From Cetobacterium ceti (lineage in GTDB: Bacteria; Fusobacteriota; Fusobacteriia; Fusobacteriales; Fusobacteriaceae), in assembly GCF_900167275.1 (NCBI RefSeq), contig NZ_FUWX01000004.1, forward strand, positions 330,204 to 394,203: 64,000 nt of DNA. The letters run 5' to 3'. Under the pieces are notes generated by a model. That model ran no database searches. It had not been told where the DNA came from and saw nothing but the letters and a program-made list of their open reading frames with translations. Positions 34,210 through 43,470 of this stretch are shown here, in pieces. The stretch's first letter is position 1; the number at the start of each line of letters is the position of its first letter. A program made the translations under genes and the position numbers.

Positions 34210-36168
34210 ATGAAAAAAAGTATTTTATTAGGAGCTTTTATAGTAACAGCAACAATGGCTTTAGGTAAGGAAGATGGGAACTTCGTTAAACTAGAGGACA
34301 CAGTCATTACAACTGAAAATTTTGAAACAACAGTAAGAGATACTCCATCAAATATTTCAATAGTTACATCAGATGAAATAGAAAAAAGTGGAGCAAAAGA
34401 TTTAGTTCAAGCATTGCAAAATGTTCCAGGAATATCAATAAAAAGGTATGCAGGAACAATAAAATTTGATATTAGAGGATTAAATTCGATGTACAGTGAT
34501 AGAAATGCATTAATTACATTGGATGGAGTTCCTGTATCAGCTTCACAAATTAATAACTTACCAATAGAAAGTATTTCCAAAATAGAAGTTATTCCAGGAG
34601 GAGGAGCAGTTTTATATGGAGATAAAGCTATAGGTGGAATAGTAAATATACTTACAAAATCTGCAATGGATAAACCTTTTTATGGAAATGTATATTTAGA
34701 AACTGGAGATAATCACTATGGTAAAAAGGGATTTGATACTGGATTTAAAGTAACAGATAAATTATTAGCTGAAGTGGGATATACAAATTCAAATCCTAGT
34801 GCATGGAGACATGGAGAAAAATTTGAAAAAGATGAAGCTAGAATTAGAACTAAATATCAATTGGAAAAGGGAGATGTTGAATTTAAATATACACATTCAG
34901 AAAATGAAGATCATAAAGGTGTAGCAGTTCCTAGATATGTTAGTGATAAAGATAGAAGAGATCCAGGTGAAATTATAAGAAGTAAAAATAAAAGTAATGA
35001 TTATTATTTAAAATATAGAAAAGAATTAGGCAATGATTATGAATTTTTAGCATATGGTAATTATTATGAAAAAGAGAATTTATCTTTTGATAGTAAAAAC
35101 AATAGTTATTATAAAGATGATAAAGATGTAAAAAAATACTTAAAAATGCAAGTGAAAAAAACATATATGAATTCAAATTATTTAATATTAGGAATGGATT
35201 ATTTAAAAGATGAGATAAAACCATATGAGAGCTCAAAAGATTCAGTTAAAAATAATTATGGTATTTTTGCCATGAATAAAATAAACTACAATAAATTTCA
35301 ATTTACTCAAGGAATTAGATATGATAAGGCAAAATATGATTTTTATTGGAGAGATGCATCTTTAAATGCTCCAGAAAAAAAAGGAACTAAAGATAATGTA
35401 AAATATGGAAACTATTCTTTAGAATTAAGTGGAAATTATTTATATTCTGATACAGGTTCCACATATTTAACATATACAAGAGCTTTTAGAACACCTACTG
35501 TGGGAGAGATAAGATATACTAAAAATTCAGAAAAATTGAAATCGCAAACACAGGATACGATAGAATTAGGAGTTAAAGATTTCGTAGGGAATACATATGT
35601 TACTTTATCAACATTTTATAAAAAAACAAATGATGAGATTTATTCCGCAATTCCACCAGAATTTACAGGAATGGTTAATTATAATATAGGGGATACAAAA
35701 AGAATTGGTTTTGAAGGATTTGCAGAGCACTATATAGGAAAATTAACATTAAATACTTCTGCAACTTATATACATCATAAAGTTATAAATGGAGCATATA
35801 AAAACTCCTATATACCAAGTGTACCTAATTGGAAATTAACAGCAGGAGCAAAATATGACTTTACAGAAAGATTTACAGTAGGTGGAGACTGGTTATATTA
35901 TAGTAATTCCTATGATTTAGATGATATTAAAAATGAACGTGGGGAAACTGTAAAAGGATATTATATATTTAATATGTCTGCATATTATAAATTTGAAAAT
36001 GGTATAATATTAACAGCAAGAATTGAAAATATTTTTGATAAAAAATATGATGAATATGCTGGATATTGGGATGATACTTATGAAGGAAAGGATAATCCAA
36101 AATATAGAAGACAATATTATCCAGCTATAGGAAGAAATTACACTTTAGGAATTGAATATAAATTTTAA
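34210..36168 (+). CDS. TonB-dependent outer-membrane receptor, probably for cobalamin
   Basis: 652 residues from ATG 34210 (SD GGGAGGA 9 nt upstream); the longer TTG-initiated frame from 34183 falls in the riboswitch P1. A signal peptide (about 1-19) is followed by a short TonB-box-like region, a plug domain ('RDTPSNISIVTSDEIEKSGA', 'VPGISIKRY', 'VLYGDKAIGGIVNILTK') and a beta-barrel ending in '...YTLGIEYKF' with a C-terminal Phe as expected for BamA-dependent insertion. The upstream cobalamin riboswitch suggests a BtuB-like substrate (cobalamin or cobinamide); the sequence alone would equally fit haem or siderophores. Confidence 0.9.
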   Translation: MKKSILLGAFIVTATMALGKEDGNFVKLEDTVITTENFETTVRDTPSNISIVTSDEIEKSGAKDLVQALQNVPGISIKRYAGTIKFDIRGLNSMYSDRNALITLDGVPVSASQINNLPIESISKIEVIPGGGAVLYGDKAIGGIVNILTKSAMDKPFYGNVYLETGDNHYGKKGFDTGFKVTDKLLAEVGYTNSNPSAWRHGEKFEKDEARIRTKYQLEKGDVEFKYTHSENEDHKGVAVPRYVSDKDRRDPGEIIRSKNKSNDYYLKYRKELGNDYEFLAYGNYYEKENLSFDSKNNSYYKDDKDVKKYLKMQVKKTYMNSNYLILGMDYLKDEIKPYESSKDSVKNNYGIFAMNKINYNKFQFTQGIRYDKAKYDFYWRDASLNAPEKKGTKDNVKYGNYSLELSGNYLYSDTGSTYLTYTRAFRTPTVGEIRYTKNSEKLKSQTQDTIELGVKDFVGNTYVTLSTFYKKTNDEIYSAIPPEFTGMVNYNIGDTKRIGFEGFAEHYIGKLTLNTSATYIHHKVINGAYKNSYIPSVPNWKLTAGAKYDFTERFTVGGDWLYYSNSYDLDDIKNERGETVKGYYIFNMSAYYKFENGIILTARIENIFDKKYDEYAGYWDDTYEGKDNPKYRRQYYPAIGRNYTLGIEYKF

Positions 36169-36175
36169 TAAAAAT

Positions 36176-36208
36176 ATATAAAAGGAGCTCTTTTGGGCTC
36201 CTTTTTCG
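36176..36208 (+). terminator. Terminator of the TonB-receptor gene
   Basis: AAAGGAGC / GCTCCTTTTT with a short loop and T-run, immediately before the next gene. Confidence 0.8.
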
Positions 36209-36225
36209 TAATAGGGAGTTGAAGA

Positions 36226-38226
36226 ATGATATCAAGTAGAGGGATTTTAATTTTAGAAAAATTATTAAAAGATAAAGAAAATCAAAATTTGAAAGATTTG
36301 GTGGAATATTTTGATTTAGGCGAGAGAACTATAAGATATGAAATTGAAAAACTTATGGAAGAAATTAATGAAGTTGAAAATATAATTGAAATTTCTCGTG
36401 GAAATATCACTATAAACAATAGAGAAGTTAGTAAAAAATTTTTAGAGAATAATTATAGTGTAAAAGTTTTTTCTTCTGAGGAGAGAGAATTATATATTCT
36501 TTTTAAAATTTTATTTTTTAGAATAATAAATCAAAGTGAAGTAATGGAAGAGATGGATATAAGTAGAAGTACCATAAAAATCCATTTGAAAAATATAAAA
36601 AATATATTGGATAAGTATCATTTAACTTTAGAATCTTGTCATAAAAAAGGATTAAAATTAGTAGGAGAAGAGGAAAATATAAGAAGTTTATTATTAAAAA
36701 CAATAACTTCTATAAAAAAACAAGGAAATATATTTTTTAAAAAGATTTTAGATAATTATTTAGCTTTAGATGAAGATGGGATTAAAATTTTTATAAACTA
36801 TTGTCAAAAGTTAATGGAAAAAATTATTTCAGATGAAGCTTACGAAATTATTAAAAATTATATAATAATTATGATTTTAATGATTAGAAACAAAAATGAA
36901 ATTGATAAGATAAAAAATGAAAAATTTTTGGAAAATACTAAAGAATATGAATATGTTAATAGAGGTGGAACATTATTAGAAGCCCATTATGAGATTAATA
37001 TTTCTAAGATGGAATTTTTAAAAATAACAGATTATTTTTTAGGAAGTCATACATATAATGTAAGTTACTCATATTATGAAAATTGGGTTGAAATGGAAAT
37101 TTTAGTTACGAAACTTATAAATGAATTTAATAAAAGAATAGAAGTGGATATATCTAGGGATGAAATATTAATAGATGGATTATTAAATCATTTAAAACCA
37201 ACAATTTATAGAATAAATAATAATATTGAACTAGAAAATTCTATTTATGAAGAGGTCTTAGAAAGTTATCCTCATTTGTATAAAATTACATCTGATGTTG
37301 TAAAACAGTTAGAGGATTACATAGGAAATAAATTTACAGAGGATGAAATTGCATTTTTATCAATACATTTTAAAGCAGCTATAGATAGGAATAAGGTAAA
37401 AAGTAAAAATAAAAAAAATGTTTTAATAGTTTGTGGATTAGGATATGGAACATCAAAATTATTATCACAAAAATTAAGAGAAATTTATTCTATAGAAATT
37501 GTAGATATAATACCTAAACATTTTTTAAAGAAAACTTTAAAAGAAAATGAAAATATTGATTGCATAATTACTAGTTTAGACTTAAGCGAAGAGAATATAG
37601 ACAGGGAAATAATAAGAGTTCATCCTATTCTTATAGAAGAAGATATTAAAAAGTTAGATAAAAGTGGAATTAGTAGAAGAAATAAAAAAATATTATTTTC
37701 TAAATTAATGGATACTATAAAAAAATATTCAATAATAACTGAGGAAGAAAAACTTTTAGAAGAATTAAAGGATATTTTAGAGATTAACTTGGTGGATGAT
37801 ATTTCTCCGAAAAAACTTACAATTTTTGATATGCTAGATAAGAATTCTATAGTGAGAATGGAAAAAATTTCTTCTTGGGAGGAGGGAATTAAAATTGCAG
37901 GAAATATTTTAATGGAGAAGGGAGCAATAAAAGAAACATATATTGATGGAATGATTGAAACAATAAAAAAATATGGAAGTTATATGGTTTTAGCTCCAGG
38001 AATTGTATTTCCCCATGCAAGAACTGAAGAGAATGTAATTAAGAGTTCCTTTGGTATTTTACAATTGGATGAGGGGGTATTATTTCCTGGAAATAAATTA
38101 ATAAAAACAATTGTGGCTTTTTCATCAAGGGATAATAAAGAACATATAGAAGCCTTTGTAGAAATTGTAGAGATATTTAATGGTCAAAATTTTTCAATGG
38201 ATAATTTCATAAATAAAATTCAATAG
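36226..38226 (+). CDS. PRD-containing transcription regulator with EIIB and EIIA domains (MtlR/ManR-like)
   Basis: 666 residues: N-terminal helix-turn-helix ('FDLGERTIRYEIEKLMEEI') and a second DNA-binding segment ('MDISRSTIKIHLKNI'), two PTS regulation domains with conserved His in 'NHLKPTIYR' and 'LSIHFKAAIDR', an EIIB-like domain with Cys403 ('VCGLGYGTSKLL'), and a C-terminal EIIA domain with His597 ('VFPHART'). Phosphorylation at these sites couples transcription to sugar flux. It precedes the ascorbate-type PTS genes in the same direction but is separated by a terminator, so it is probably their activator from its own transcript. Confidence 0.92.
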   Translation: MISSRGILILEKLLKDKENQNLKDLVEYFDLGERTIRYEIEKLMEEINEVENIIEISRGNITINNREVSKKFLENNYSVKVFSSEERELYILFKILFFRIINQSEVMEEMDISRSTIKIHLKNIKNILDKYHLTLESCHKKGLKLVGEEENIRSLLLKTITSIKKQGNIFFKKILDNYLALDEDGIKIFINYCQKLMEKIISDEAYEIIKNYIIIMILMIRNKNEIDKIKNEKFLENTKEYEYVNRGGTLLEAHYEINISKMEFLKITDYFLGSHTYNVSYSYYENWVEMEILVTKLINEFNKRIEVDISRDEILIDGLLNHLKPTIYRINNNIELENSIYEEVLESYPHLYKITSDVVKQLEDYIGNKFTEDEIAFLSIHFKAAIDRNKVKSKNKKNVLIVCGLGYGTSKLLSQKLREIYSIEIVDIIPKHFLKKTLKENENIDCIITSLDLSEENIDREIIRVHPILIEEDIKKLDKSGISRRNKKILFSKLMDTIKKYSIITEEEKLLEELKDILEINLVDDISPKKLTIFDMLDKNSIVRMEKISSWEEGIKIAGNILMEKGAIKETYIDGMIETIKKYGSYMVLAPGIVFPHARTEENVIKSSFGILQLDEGVLFPGNKLIKTIVAFSSRDNKEHIEAFVEIVEIFNGQNFSMDNFINKIQ

Positions 38227-38227
38227 A

Positions 38228-38272
38228 CAAAAAAACCTTGGTTCTATATTAGAAGAGCTGAGGTTTTTTTTA
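38228..38272 (+). terminator. Terminator after the PRD regulator
   Basis: AAAAAACCT...GTTCT pairs with AGAA...AGGTTTTTT, an imperfect stem with a T-run. Confidence 0.65.
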
Positions 38273-38366
38273 TAAAATTTCAAAAATTAAAAATAAAATT
38301 AGACAATGTATAAAAAAGATTACTTAAATTATAATTTTAATATAAAGGAATATGGGAGATGGATAG

Positions 38367-38789
38367 ATGTTAAAAAAGATGTTACGGGGTAAGATTCAAA
38401 TCCTTTCAGAAATAGAAAATTGGGAAGAGAGTATAAGAATTGGATCAAAGCCATTATTAGAAAAAAAATTAATTGAACAGACCTATGTGGATAAAATGAT
38501 TGAAAAAGTTAAAAAATTTGGATTTTATGTGGTTTTAACTGAAAATGTAGCAATGCCTCATAGTAGACCTGAAGATGGAGTAAATGAAACTGGAATGAGT
38601 TTACTAAAAGTTGATAATCCAGTTAAATTTGGAGATAGCCATATAAATTTAATATTTGTTTTAGCAGCAAAGGATAATAATAGTCATATAGATGCTCTAA
38701 CAAATTTAGTAGAACTTTTAAATGATGAGAAAAAAGTGGAAGAAGTTATAAAAGCAAAAAGTGAAGAAGAAATTTTAAATTTAATATAG
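38367..38789 (+). CDS. PTS EIIA component (ascorbate/mannitol type)
   Basis: 140 residues, one EIIA domain of the fructose/mannitol/ascorbate superfamily. The phosphorylated His is His65 in 'VAMPHSRPEDG', and 'LVLAAKDNNSHIDAL'-like sequence near the C-terminus ('FVLAAKDNNSHIDAL') is typical. It accepts phosphate from HPr and passes it to the EIIB encoded 21 nt downstream. It is the first gene of an operon that runs through EIIC and probably the transketolase genes. Confidence 0.92.
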   Translation: MLKKMLRGKIQILSEIENWEESIRIGSKPLLEKKLIEQTYVDKMIEKVKKFGFYVVLTENVAMPHSRPEDGVNETGMSLLKVDNPVKFGDSHINLIFVLAAKDNNSHIDALTNLVELLNDEKKVEEVIKAKSEEEILNLI

Positions 38790-38810
38790 TAAATACAGGG
38801 AGGAATTGAA

Positions 38811-39086
38811 ATGAAAATAGTTGCAGTATGTGGTTCTGGATTAGGAAGTAGCTTTATGTTAGAGATGAATATTAAAAAAGTTTTAAAAGAATTAGGAGTG
38901 ACAGCTGAAGTTGAACATACAGATTTAGGATCGGCAACAGAGGGATCGGCAGATTTATTTGTAATGGCAACAGATATTGCAAATAGTTGTTCTTTAAAAA
39001 ATAAAATAGCTTTAAGTAGTATTATCAATATGAAAGAGTTAAAGGAAAAATTAGAAGAAGAATTTAAAAACAGAGGAATTTTATAA
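38811..39086 (+). CDS. PTS EIIB component (ascorbate type)
   Basis: 91 residues. The phosphocysteine is Cys7 in 'VAVCGSGLGSSFMLEMNI', the signature of UlaB/SgaB-type EIIB proteins. It transfers phosphate from EIIA to the incoming sugar at EIIC. A GGGAGG SD precedes the ATG. Confidence 0.92.
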   Translation: MKIVAVCGSGLGSSFMLEMNIKKVLKELGVTAEVEHTDLGSATEGSADLFVMATDIANSCSLKNKIALSSIINMKELKEKLEEEFKNRGIL

Positions 39087-39109
39087 AATAAGCTCTAAGG
39101 GAGGAAAAA

Positions 39110-40456
39110 ATGTTAAATTTAATTTTAGACATTTTAAAAGTACCAGCTATTTTAGTAGGATTAATATCCTTAATAGGACTTTTACTACAGAAAAAAAATA
39201 TGTCGGATACTATAAAGGGGACCATTAAAACTATATTAGGATTTATAGTTATTGGTGGTGGAGCAGGGATTTTAGTAGGAGCTTTAGTTCCTTTTGGAGA
39301 TATGTTTGAAGTTGGATTTCATGTTCAAGGAATAGTTCCTAACAATGAAGCTATTGTAGGAATGGCCCTAAAGGAATATGGAACATCAACAGCACTTATT
39401 ATGGCTTTTGGAATGATAGTGAATATTATTATAGCTAAATTTACAAGATTAAGATATATATTTTTAACAGGACATCATACATTTTATATGGCATGTATGA
39501 TTGCAGTAATTTTAGCTGTGGCAGGATTTACAGGAATGGAGCTTGTAGGGGTAGGAGCTTTAGTTTTAGGATTTATAATGGCTTTCTTCCCAGCAATAGC
39601 TCAACCAGTTATGAGAAAAATAATAGGTTCTGATGATATTGCCTTTGGACACTTTGGAACTATAGGTTATATGTTATCAGCTGGAATAGGAAAAGTTGTT
39701 GGAAAAGGATCAAAATCTACAGAGGAGATGTCTTTACCGAAAAATTTAAGTTTCTTAAGAGATAGTTCTATATCGATATCTTTAACAATGGCAGTTTTAT
39801 ATATAGTTGTTGCCGTTGCCTGTGGACCAACTTATGTTCAAGATAAACTAAGTGGTGGACAAAATTATATAGTCTTTGCAATAGTACAAGCAATTACATT
39901 TGCAGCAGGAGTATTTGTAATTTTACAAGGTGTTAGACTTGTTTTAGCTGAAATTGTACCAGCCTTTACAGGAATTTCAGAAAAAATAGTACCCAATGCA
40001 AAACCAGCACTTGATTGTCCAGTGGTATTTCCATATGCACCCAATGCAGTTTTAATTGGATTTCTAAGTAGTTTTGTAGGAGGAGTTGTTGGACTTTTAC
40101 TTTTAGGACAAATGAGTTTAACACTTATTTTACCTGGAGTTGTACCTCACTTTTTCTGTGGAGCCACAGCGGGAGTATTTGGAAATGCTACAGGAGGAAG
40201 AAGAGGAGCCGTTTGTGGAGCGTTTGCCCATGGATTATTAATTACATTCTTACCAGTTGCTCTTTTACCAATACTAGGAAAATTAGGATTTGCTAATACA
40301 ACATTCTCAGATGCAGACTTTGGAGTAGTAGGAATTATTTTAGGATATATTTCAGATAATATGAATAAATATATGATAGTTGTTCTAATAGGAATTTTAT
40401 TAATAGGAACATACTTTATTCCTAAAAAGAAAAAAGTTGAAGAGGAAGTTGCATAA
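39110..40456 (+). CDS. PTS EIIC component, ascorbate (UlaA/SgaT) family
   Basis: 448 residues with about eleven hydrophobic segments, very Gly-rich. Family marks are 'FIVIGGGAGILVGAL' near 44-58, 'FLTGHHTFYMACM' near 121-133, and 'GVVPHFFCGATAGVFGNATGG' (in part) near 343-362. UlaA imports L-ascorbate as its 6-phosphate in E. coli, but this family also covers other substrates. No UlaG lactonase, UlaD, UlaE or UlaF is visible around it; instead transketolase and transaldolase genes follow. A hairpin with T-run lies just downstream. Confidence 0.92.
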   Translation: MLNLILDILKVPAILVGLISLIGLLLQKKNMSDTIKGTIKTILGFIVIGGGAGILVGALVPFGDMFEVGFHVQGIVPNNEAIVGMALKEYGTSTALIMAFGMIVNIIIAKFTRLRYIFLTGHHTFYMACMIAVILAVAGFTGMELVGVGALVLGFIMAFFPAIAQPVMRKIIGSDDIAFGHFGTIGYMLSAGIGKVVGKGSKSTEEMSLPKNLSFLRDSSISISLTMAVLYIVVAVACGPTYVQDKLSGGQNYIVFAIVQAITFAAGVFVILQGVRLVLAEIVPAFTGISEKIVPNAKPALDCPVVFPYAPNAVLIGFLSSFVGGVVGLLLLGQMSLTLILPGVVPHFFCGATAGVFGNATGGRRGAVCGAFAHGLLITFLPVALLPILGKLGFANTTFSDADFGVVGIILGYISDNMNKYMIVVLIGILLIGTYFIPKKKKVEEEVA

Positions 40457-40471
40457 TAAGAATAGAAATAT

Positions 40472-40506
40472 TTAGCCATAGAATTTTCTATGGCTAATTT
40501 TTTAGG
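40472..40506 (+). terminator. Hairpin with T-run between EIIC and transketolase genes
   Basis: TTAGCCATAGAA / TTCTATGGCTAA followed by six T's. It probably attenuates rather than fully separates the transketolase genes, whose SD overlaps its end. Confidence 0.7.
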
Positions 40507-40513
40507 AGGAATT

Positions 40514-41326
40514 ATGGAAAATATGGAAAAATTTGCAAAAAAAATAAGATTAGAAACTTTAAAAATGTTACTCCATAGGGGATTTGGACACTTGGGTGGA
40601 GCCATGTCTATAGTGGAAACTTTAAGTGTTTTATATTCAATTATGGATATTGATAGTAAAAATCCTAAGAAAAAAGACAGGGATTATTTAGTTTTATCAA
40701 AGGGACATGGGGGACCAAGTTTATATGCAGCTTTAGGGTTAAAAGGATTTTTTCCCTTGGAAGAGCTTAAAACTTTAAATAGAAATGGAACAAAATTTCC
40801 AAGTCACCCAGATAGAAATTTAACTCCTGGGGTGGATGTAACAACAGGTTCTTTAGGACAGGGAATATCCTTAGGAGCAGGAATTGCCATAGGATTAAAA
40901 AGAGATAATATTGATAAAAATGTATATATTATTTTAGGGGATGGAGAATTAAATGAGGGACAATGTTGGGAAGCCATTCAATTTATTAGCCATTTTGATT
41001 TAAATAATGTAACAGTATTTATAGATAATAATAAAAAACAACTAGATGGAACAACAGAAGAAATATGTAAAACTTTTGATTTCGTTGAAAAATTCAAAAG
41101 TTTTGGATTTGATAGTGTAAGAGTTAAAGGCGATTCAGTAGAAGAAATTCATAGGGAAGTTATTAGGAAAACTAAAAGACCAAAGGCTATAGTTTTAGAT
41201 ACTATAAAAGGTCAAGGGATTAAATATTTTGAAGAATTAAAAAGTAATCATCATATAAGATTTAATGATGAAATGAAAGAAGTGTTAAAACAAGAAATAA
41301 AAAAATTAGAGAAGGAGGTATGTTAA
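40514..41326 (+). CDS. Transketolase, N-terminal subunit
   Basis: 270 residues from ATG 40514 (AGGAGGA SD just upstream). The earlier in-frame start at 40490 lies in the hairpin. It carries the thiamine-diphosphate-binding half: 'SKGHGGPSLYAAL', 'GSLGQGISLGAGIA' and 'GDGELNEGQCWEA...N' (GDG plus downstream Asn for Mg-ThDP). The pyrimidine-binding half is the next gene, so the enzyme is a split transketolase. It moves two-carbon units between sugar phosphates in the non-oxidative pentose phosphate pathway. Confidence 0.94.
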   Translation: MENMEKFAKKIRLETLKMLLHRGFGHLGGAMSIVETLSVLYSIMDIDSKNPKKKDRDYLVLSKGHGGPSLYAALGLKGFFPLEELKTLNRNGTKFPSHPDRNLTPGVDVTTGSLGQGISLGAGIAIGLKRDNIDKNVYIILGDGELNEGQCWEAIQFISHFDLNNVTVFIDNNKKQLDGTTEEICKTFDFVEKFKSFGFDSVRVKGDSVEEIHREVIRKTKRPKAIVLDTIKGQGIKYFEELKSNHHIRFNDEMKEVLKQEIKKLEKEVC

Positions 41327-41327
41327 A

Positions 41328-42269
41328 ATGATAACTTTAGAAAAAGATGAAAAAGAAATGAGAAAGTCTTATTCTGAAACACTATTAAAACTAATAAAAG
41401 AGGATAAAAATGTATGTGTATTAGAAGCGGATTTATCTGAAGCTATAAGTACTTTATCCATTAAAGAAAAATTTCCAAATAATTACATTGATTGTGGGAT
41501 TATGGAAAGTAACATGGTAGGAGTTGCAGGAGGGCTATCTCTTCTAGGAAAAATTCCTTTTATTCATACCTTCGCTCCCTTTGCCACAAGAAGATGTTAC
41601 GATCAAATTTTCTTATCTGGGGCATATAATAAAAGTAATATAAAAATTCTTGGTTCAGATACGGGAATAACTGCCCAACATAATGGGGGAACACATACTT
41701 CATTTGAGGACATAAGTCTTATGAGAAGTGTTCCAAATGCAACTGTAATGGTAATGACAGACTCTTCGATGATGGAAAATATCATTGGACAGGTTAAAGG
41801 AATTTATGGTATACATTATATGGGAGCAATAAGAAAAAATGCCTATAGAGTGTATGAAAGAAATGAAAAGTTTGATATTGGAAAAGGTAAAGTTTTAAAA
41901 GATGGAAATGACATAACCTTGATAGCCAATGGAATAATGGTTGCAGAAGCTTTGAAAGCCGCAGATATTTTAGAAAAACAGGGAGTATCAGCAGCAGTCA
42001 TAGATATGTTTACTGTTAAACCTATCGATTCTCAATTAATAGTGAAATATGCAAAAAAAACAGGAAAAATAGTTACAGGGGAGAATCATAATATAATTGG
42101 TGGATTAGGAAGTGCCGTAGCAGAAGTATTAGTTGAAAACTATCCAATACCTATGAGAAGAGTTGGAGTTCAGGATAGATTTGGTCAAGTTGGAGAACTT
42201 GATTATCTACAAAAAGAATATAAACTTACTGCAGAGGAAATAGTACTTAAAGCCAAGGAACTATTATAA
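41328..42269 (+). CDS. Transketolase, C-terminal subunit
   Basis: 313 residues: a pyrimidine-binding domain with 'CGIMESNMVGVAGGLSLLG' (catalytic Glu) and 'FAPFATRRCYDQI', then the transketolase C-terminal domain ('ENHNIIGGLGSAVAE'). It starts 1 nt after the N-terminal subunit stop. The two polypeptides should pair as in other split enzymes of Firmicutes and Fusobacteria. Confidence 0.94.
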   Translation: MITLEKDEKEMRKSYSETLLKLIKEDKNVCVLEADLSEAISTLSIKEKFPNNYIDCGIMESNMVGVAGGLSLLGKIPFIHTFAPFATRRCYDQIFLSGAYNKSNIKILGSDTGITAQHNGGTHTSFEDISLMRSVPNATVMVMTDSSMMENIIGQVKGIYGIHYMGAIRKNAYRVYERNEKFDIGKGKVLKDGNDITLIANGIMVAEALKAADILEKQGVSAAVIDMFTVKPIDSQLIVKYAKKTGKIVTGENHNIIGGLGSAVAEVLVENYPIPMRRVGVQDRFGQVGELDYLQKEYKLTAEEIVLKAKELL

Positions 42270-42287
42270 TATCAGGGAGGAATTTAA

Positions 42288-42926
42288 ATGAAGTTATTTA
42301 TTGACACAGCAAATGTAGAAGAAATTAAAAAGGCAGCTAAAATGGGATGTATTGCAGGAGTTACAACTAATCCATCTCTAATAGCTAAAGAAGGAAGAGA
42401 CTTTAAACAAGTTGTAGAAGAAATTTGTTCAATCGTAGATGGACCAATAAGTGCAGAGGTAATTTCTTTAAAAGCAGAAGAAATGATTGCTGAAGGATTA
42501 GAATTAGCTAAAATTCATAAGAATATAGTTATTAAATTACCGATTACAGCAGATGGGTTACAAGCTTGTAGAGCACTTACAGATAAGGGAATAAAAACAA
42601 ATATAACTTTAATATTTTCATCAAATCAAGCCTTAATGGCAGCAAGAGCAGGGGCCACTTTTGTAAGCCCATTCCTTGGTAGATTAGATGATATTGGAGT
42701 AAATGGAATTGAATTAGTTGAAGAAATAGCTGATATATTTGCTATCCACGGAATCAACACAGAGATAATTGCTGCAAGTGTTAGAAATCCATTCCATGCA
42801 AAGGAAGCTGCAAAAGCTGGGGCAGATATAGCAACTATTCCATATAAAGTTTTAACTAAAATGTTAGAGCATCCTTTAACAGATGCAGGTATCGAAAAGT
42901 TCTTAAGTGACTGGAATAAAAAATAA
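42288..42926 (+). CDS. fsa: Fructose-6-phosphate aldolase/transaldolase (FSA/TalC type)
   Basis: 212 residues, the short transaldolase family: '[16 protein letters not shown]', '[13 protein letters not shown]', Schiff-base Lys83 in 'IVIKLPIT', '[23 protein letters not shown]' (in part) and 'AASVRNP'. Members act either as fructose-6-phosphate aldolase or as true transaldolase; sequence memory alone does not decide. With the split transketolase it completes the non-oxidative pentose phosphate reactions for the incoming sugar phosphate. Confidence 0.93.
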   Translation: MKLFIDTANVEEIKKAAKMGCIAGVTTNPSLIAKEGRDFKQVVEEICSIVDGPISAEVISLKAEEMIAEGLELAKIHKNIVIKLPITADGLQACRALTDKGIKTNITLIFSSNQALMAARAGATFVSPFLGRLDDIGVNGIELVEEIADIFAIHGINTEIIAASVRNPFHAKEAAKAGADIATIPYKVLTKMLEHPLTDAGIEKFLSDWNKK

Positions 42927-42936
42927 ATTCTTTCCT

Positions 42937-42964
42937 TTGACAAGAGAAGTTTATAAAGTATACT
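42937..42964 (+). promoter_or_regulatory. Promoter of the lone mannose-type EIIA gene
   Basis: TTGACA (42937-42942), a 16-bp spacer and TATACT (42959-42964). It makes this EIIA a separate transcript from the PTS/transketolase operon. Confidence 0.65.
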
Positions 42965-43008
42965 TATATTAGAGGAAGACAAAGAACTAAAAAGTAGGGG
43001 TGGATTCA

Positions 43009-43392
43009 ATGGAAATAGTAGTAGTTACTCACGGAGAAATGTCTAAGGGATTATTACATAGTTGTAGTATGTATTATGGAAAATTACATAATGTTCATCC
43101 ATTATGTCTATTACAAGATATGGATATCAAAGCCTTTAAAGAGGATTTTAAAACTTTTGTTGATGGGTTAGGGCAAAGGGTATTAATCCTATGTGATGTA
43201 GATGGAGGAACTCCATACAATACAGCTTGTGAATTTGCTCAAAATACTTCAAAGGAAGTTGCTGTTATGACAGGGGTAAATTTACCTATGTTAATTGATT
43301 CAATAGAGAGAACAGGAAGTACAGTTCCTTTAAGTGAGTTATGTAATGAGATAATGGTAAATACCATGACAGGAATAAAAATAGCTCAATAA
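43009..43392 (+). CDS. Mannose-family PTS EIIA, standalone
   Basis: 127 residues from ATG 43009 (GGGG SD 8 nt upstream); a GTG at 43000 is in frame but overlaps the SD. Single EIIA-Man domain: phospho-His8 in 'VVVTHGEMSKGL', 'LCDVDGGTPYNTA' and 'MTGVNLPMLID'. No EIIB, EIIC or EIID of the mannose family is next to it, and it has its own promoter. It may serve a remote transporter or act in regulation. Confidence 0.88.
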   Translation: MEIVVVTHGEMSKGLLHSCSMYYGKLHNVHPLCLLQDMDIKAFKEDFKTFVDGLGQRVLILCDVDGGTPYNTACEFAQNTSKEVAVMTGVNLPMLIDSIERTGSTVPLSELCNEIMVNTMTGIKIAQ

Positions 43393-43412
43393 GCTAAAAA
43401 TACATAAGAGAA

Positions 43413-43459
43413 AAAGGAGCTCTAGGATTTTTATAATCTTAGAGTTTTCCTTTTTTTAG
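43413..43459 (+). terminator. Terminator after the EIIA gene
   Basis: AAGGAGCTCTAGGATT pairs imperfectly with AATCTTAGAGTTTTCCTT, followed by seven T's. Confidence 0.7.
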
Positions 43460-43470
43460 AGGAGGGAATT

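Noticed and set aside
40147..40605. Minus-strand 152-residue frame across the EIIC/transketolase junction
   Set aside because: It is antisense to two well identified genes and a terminator, and low in complexity.
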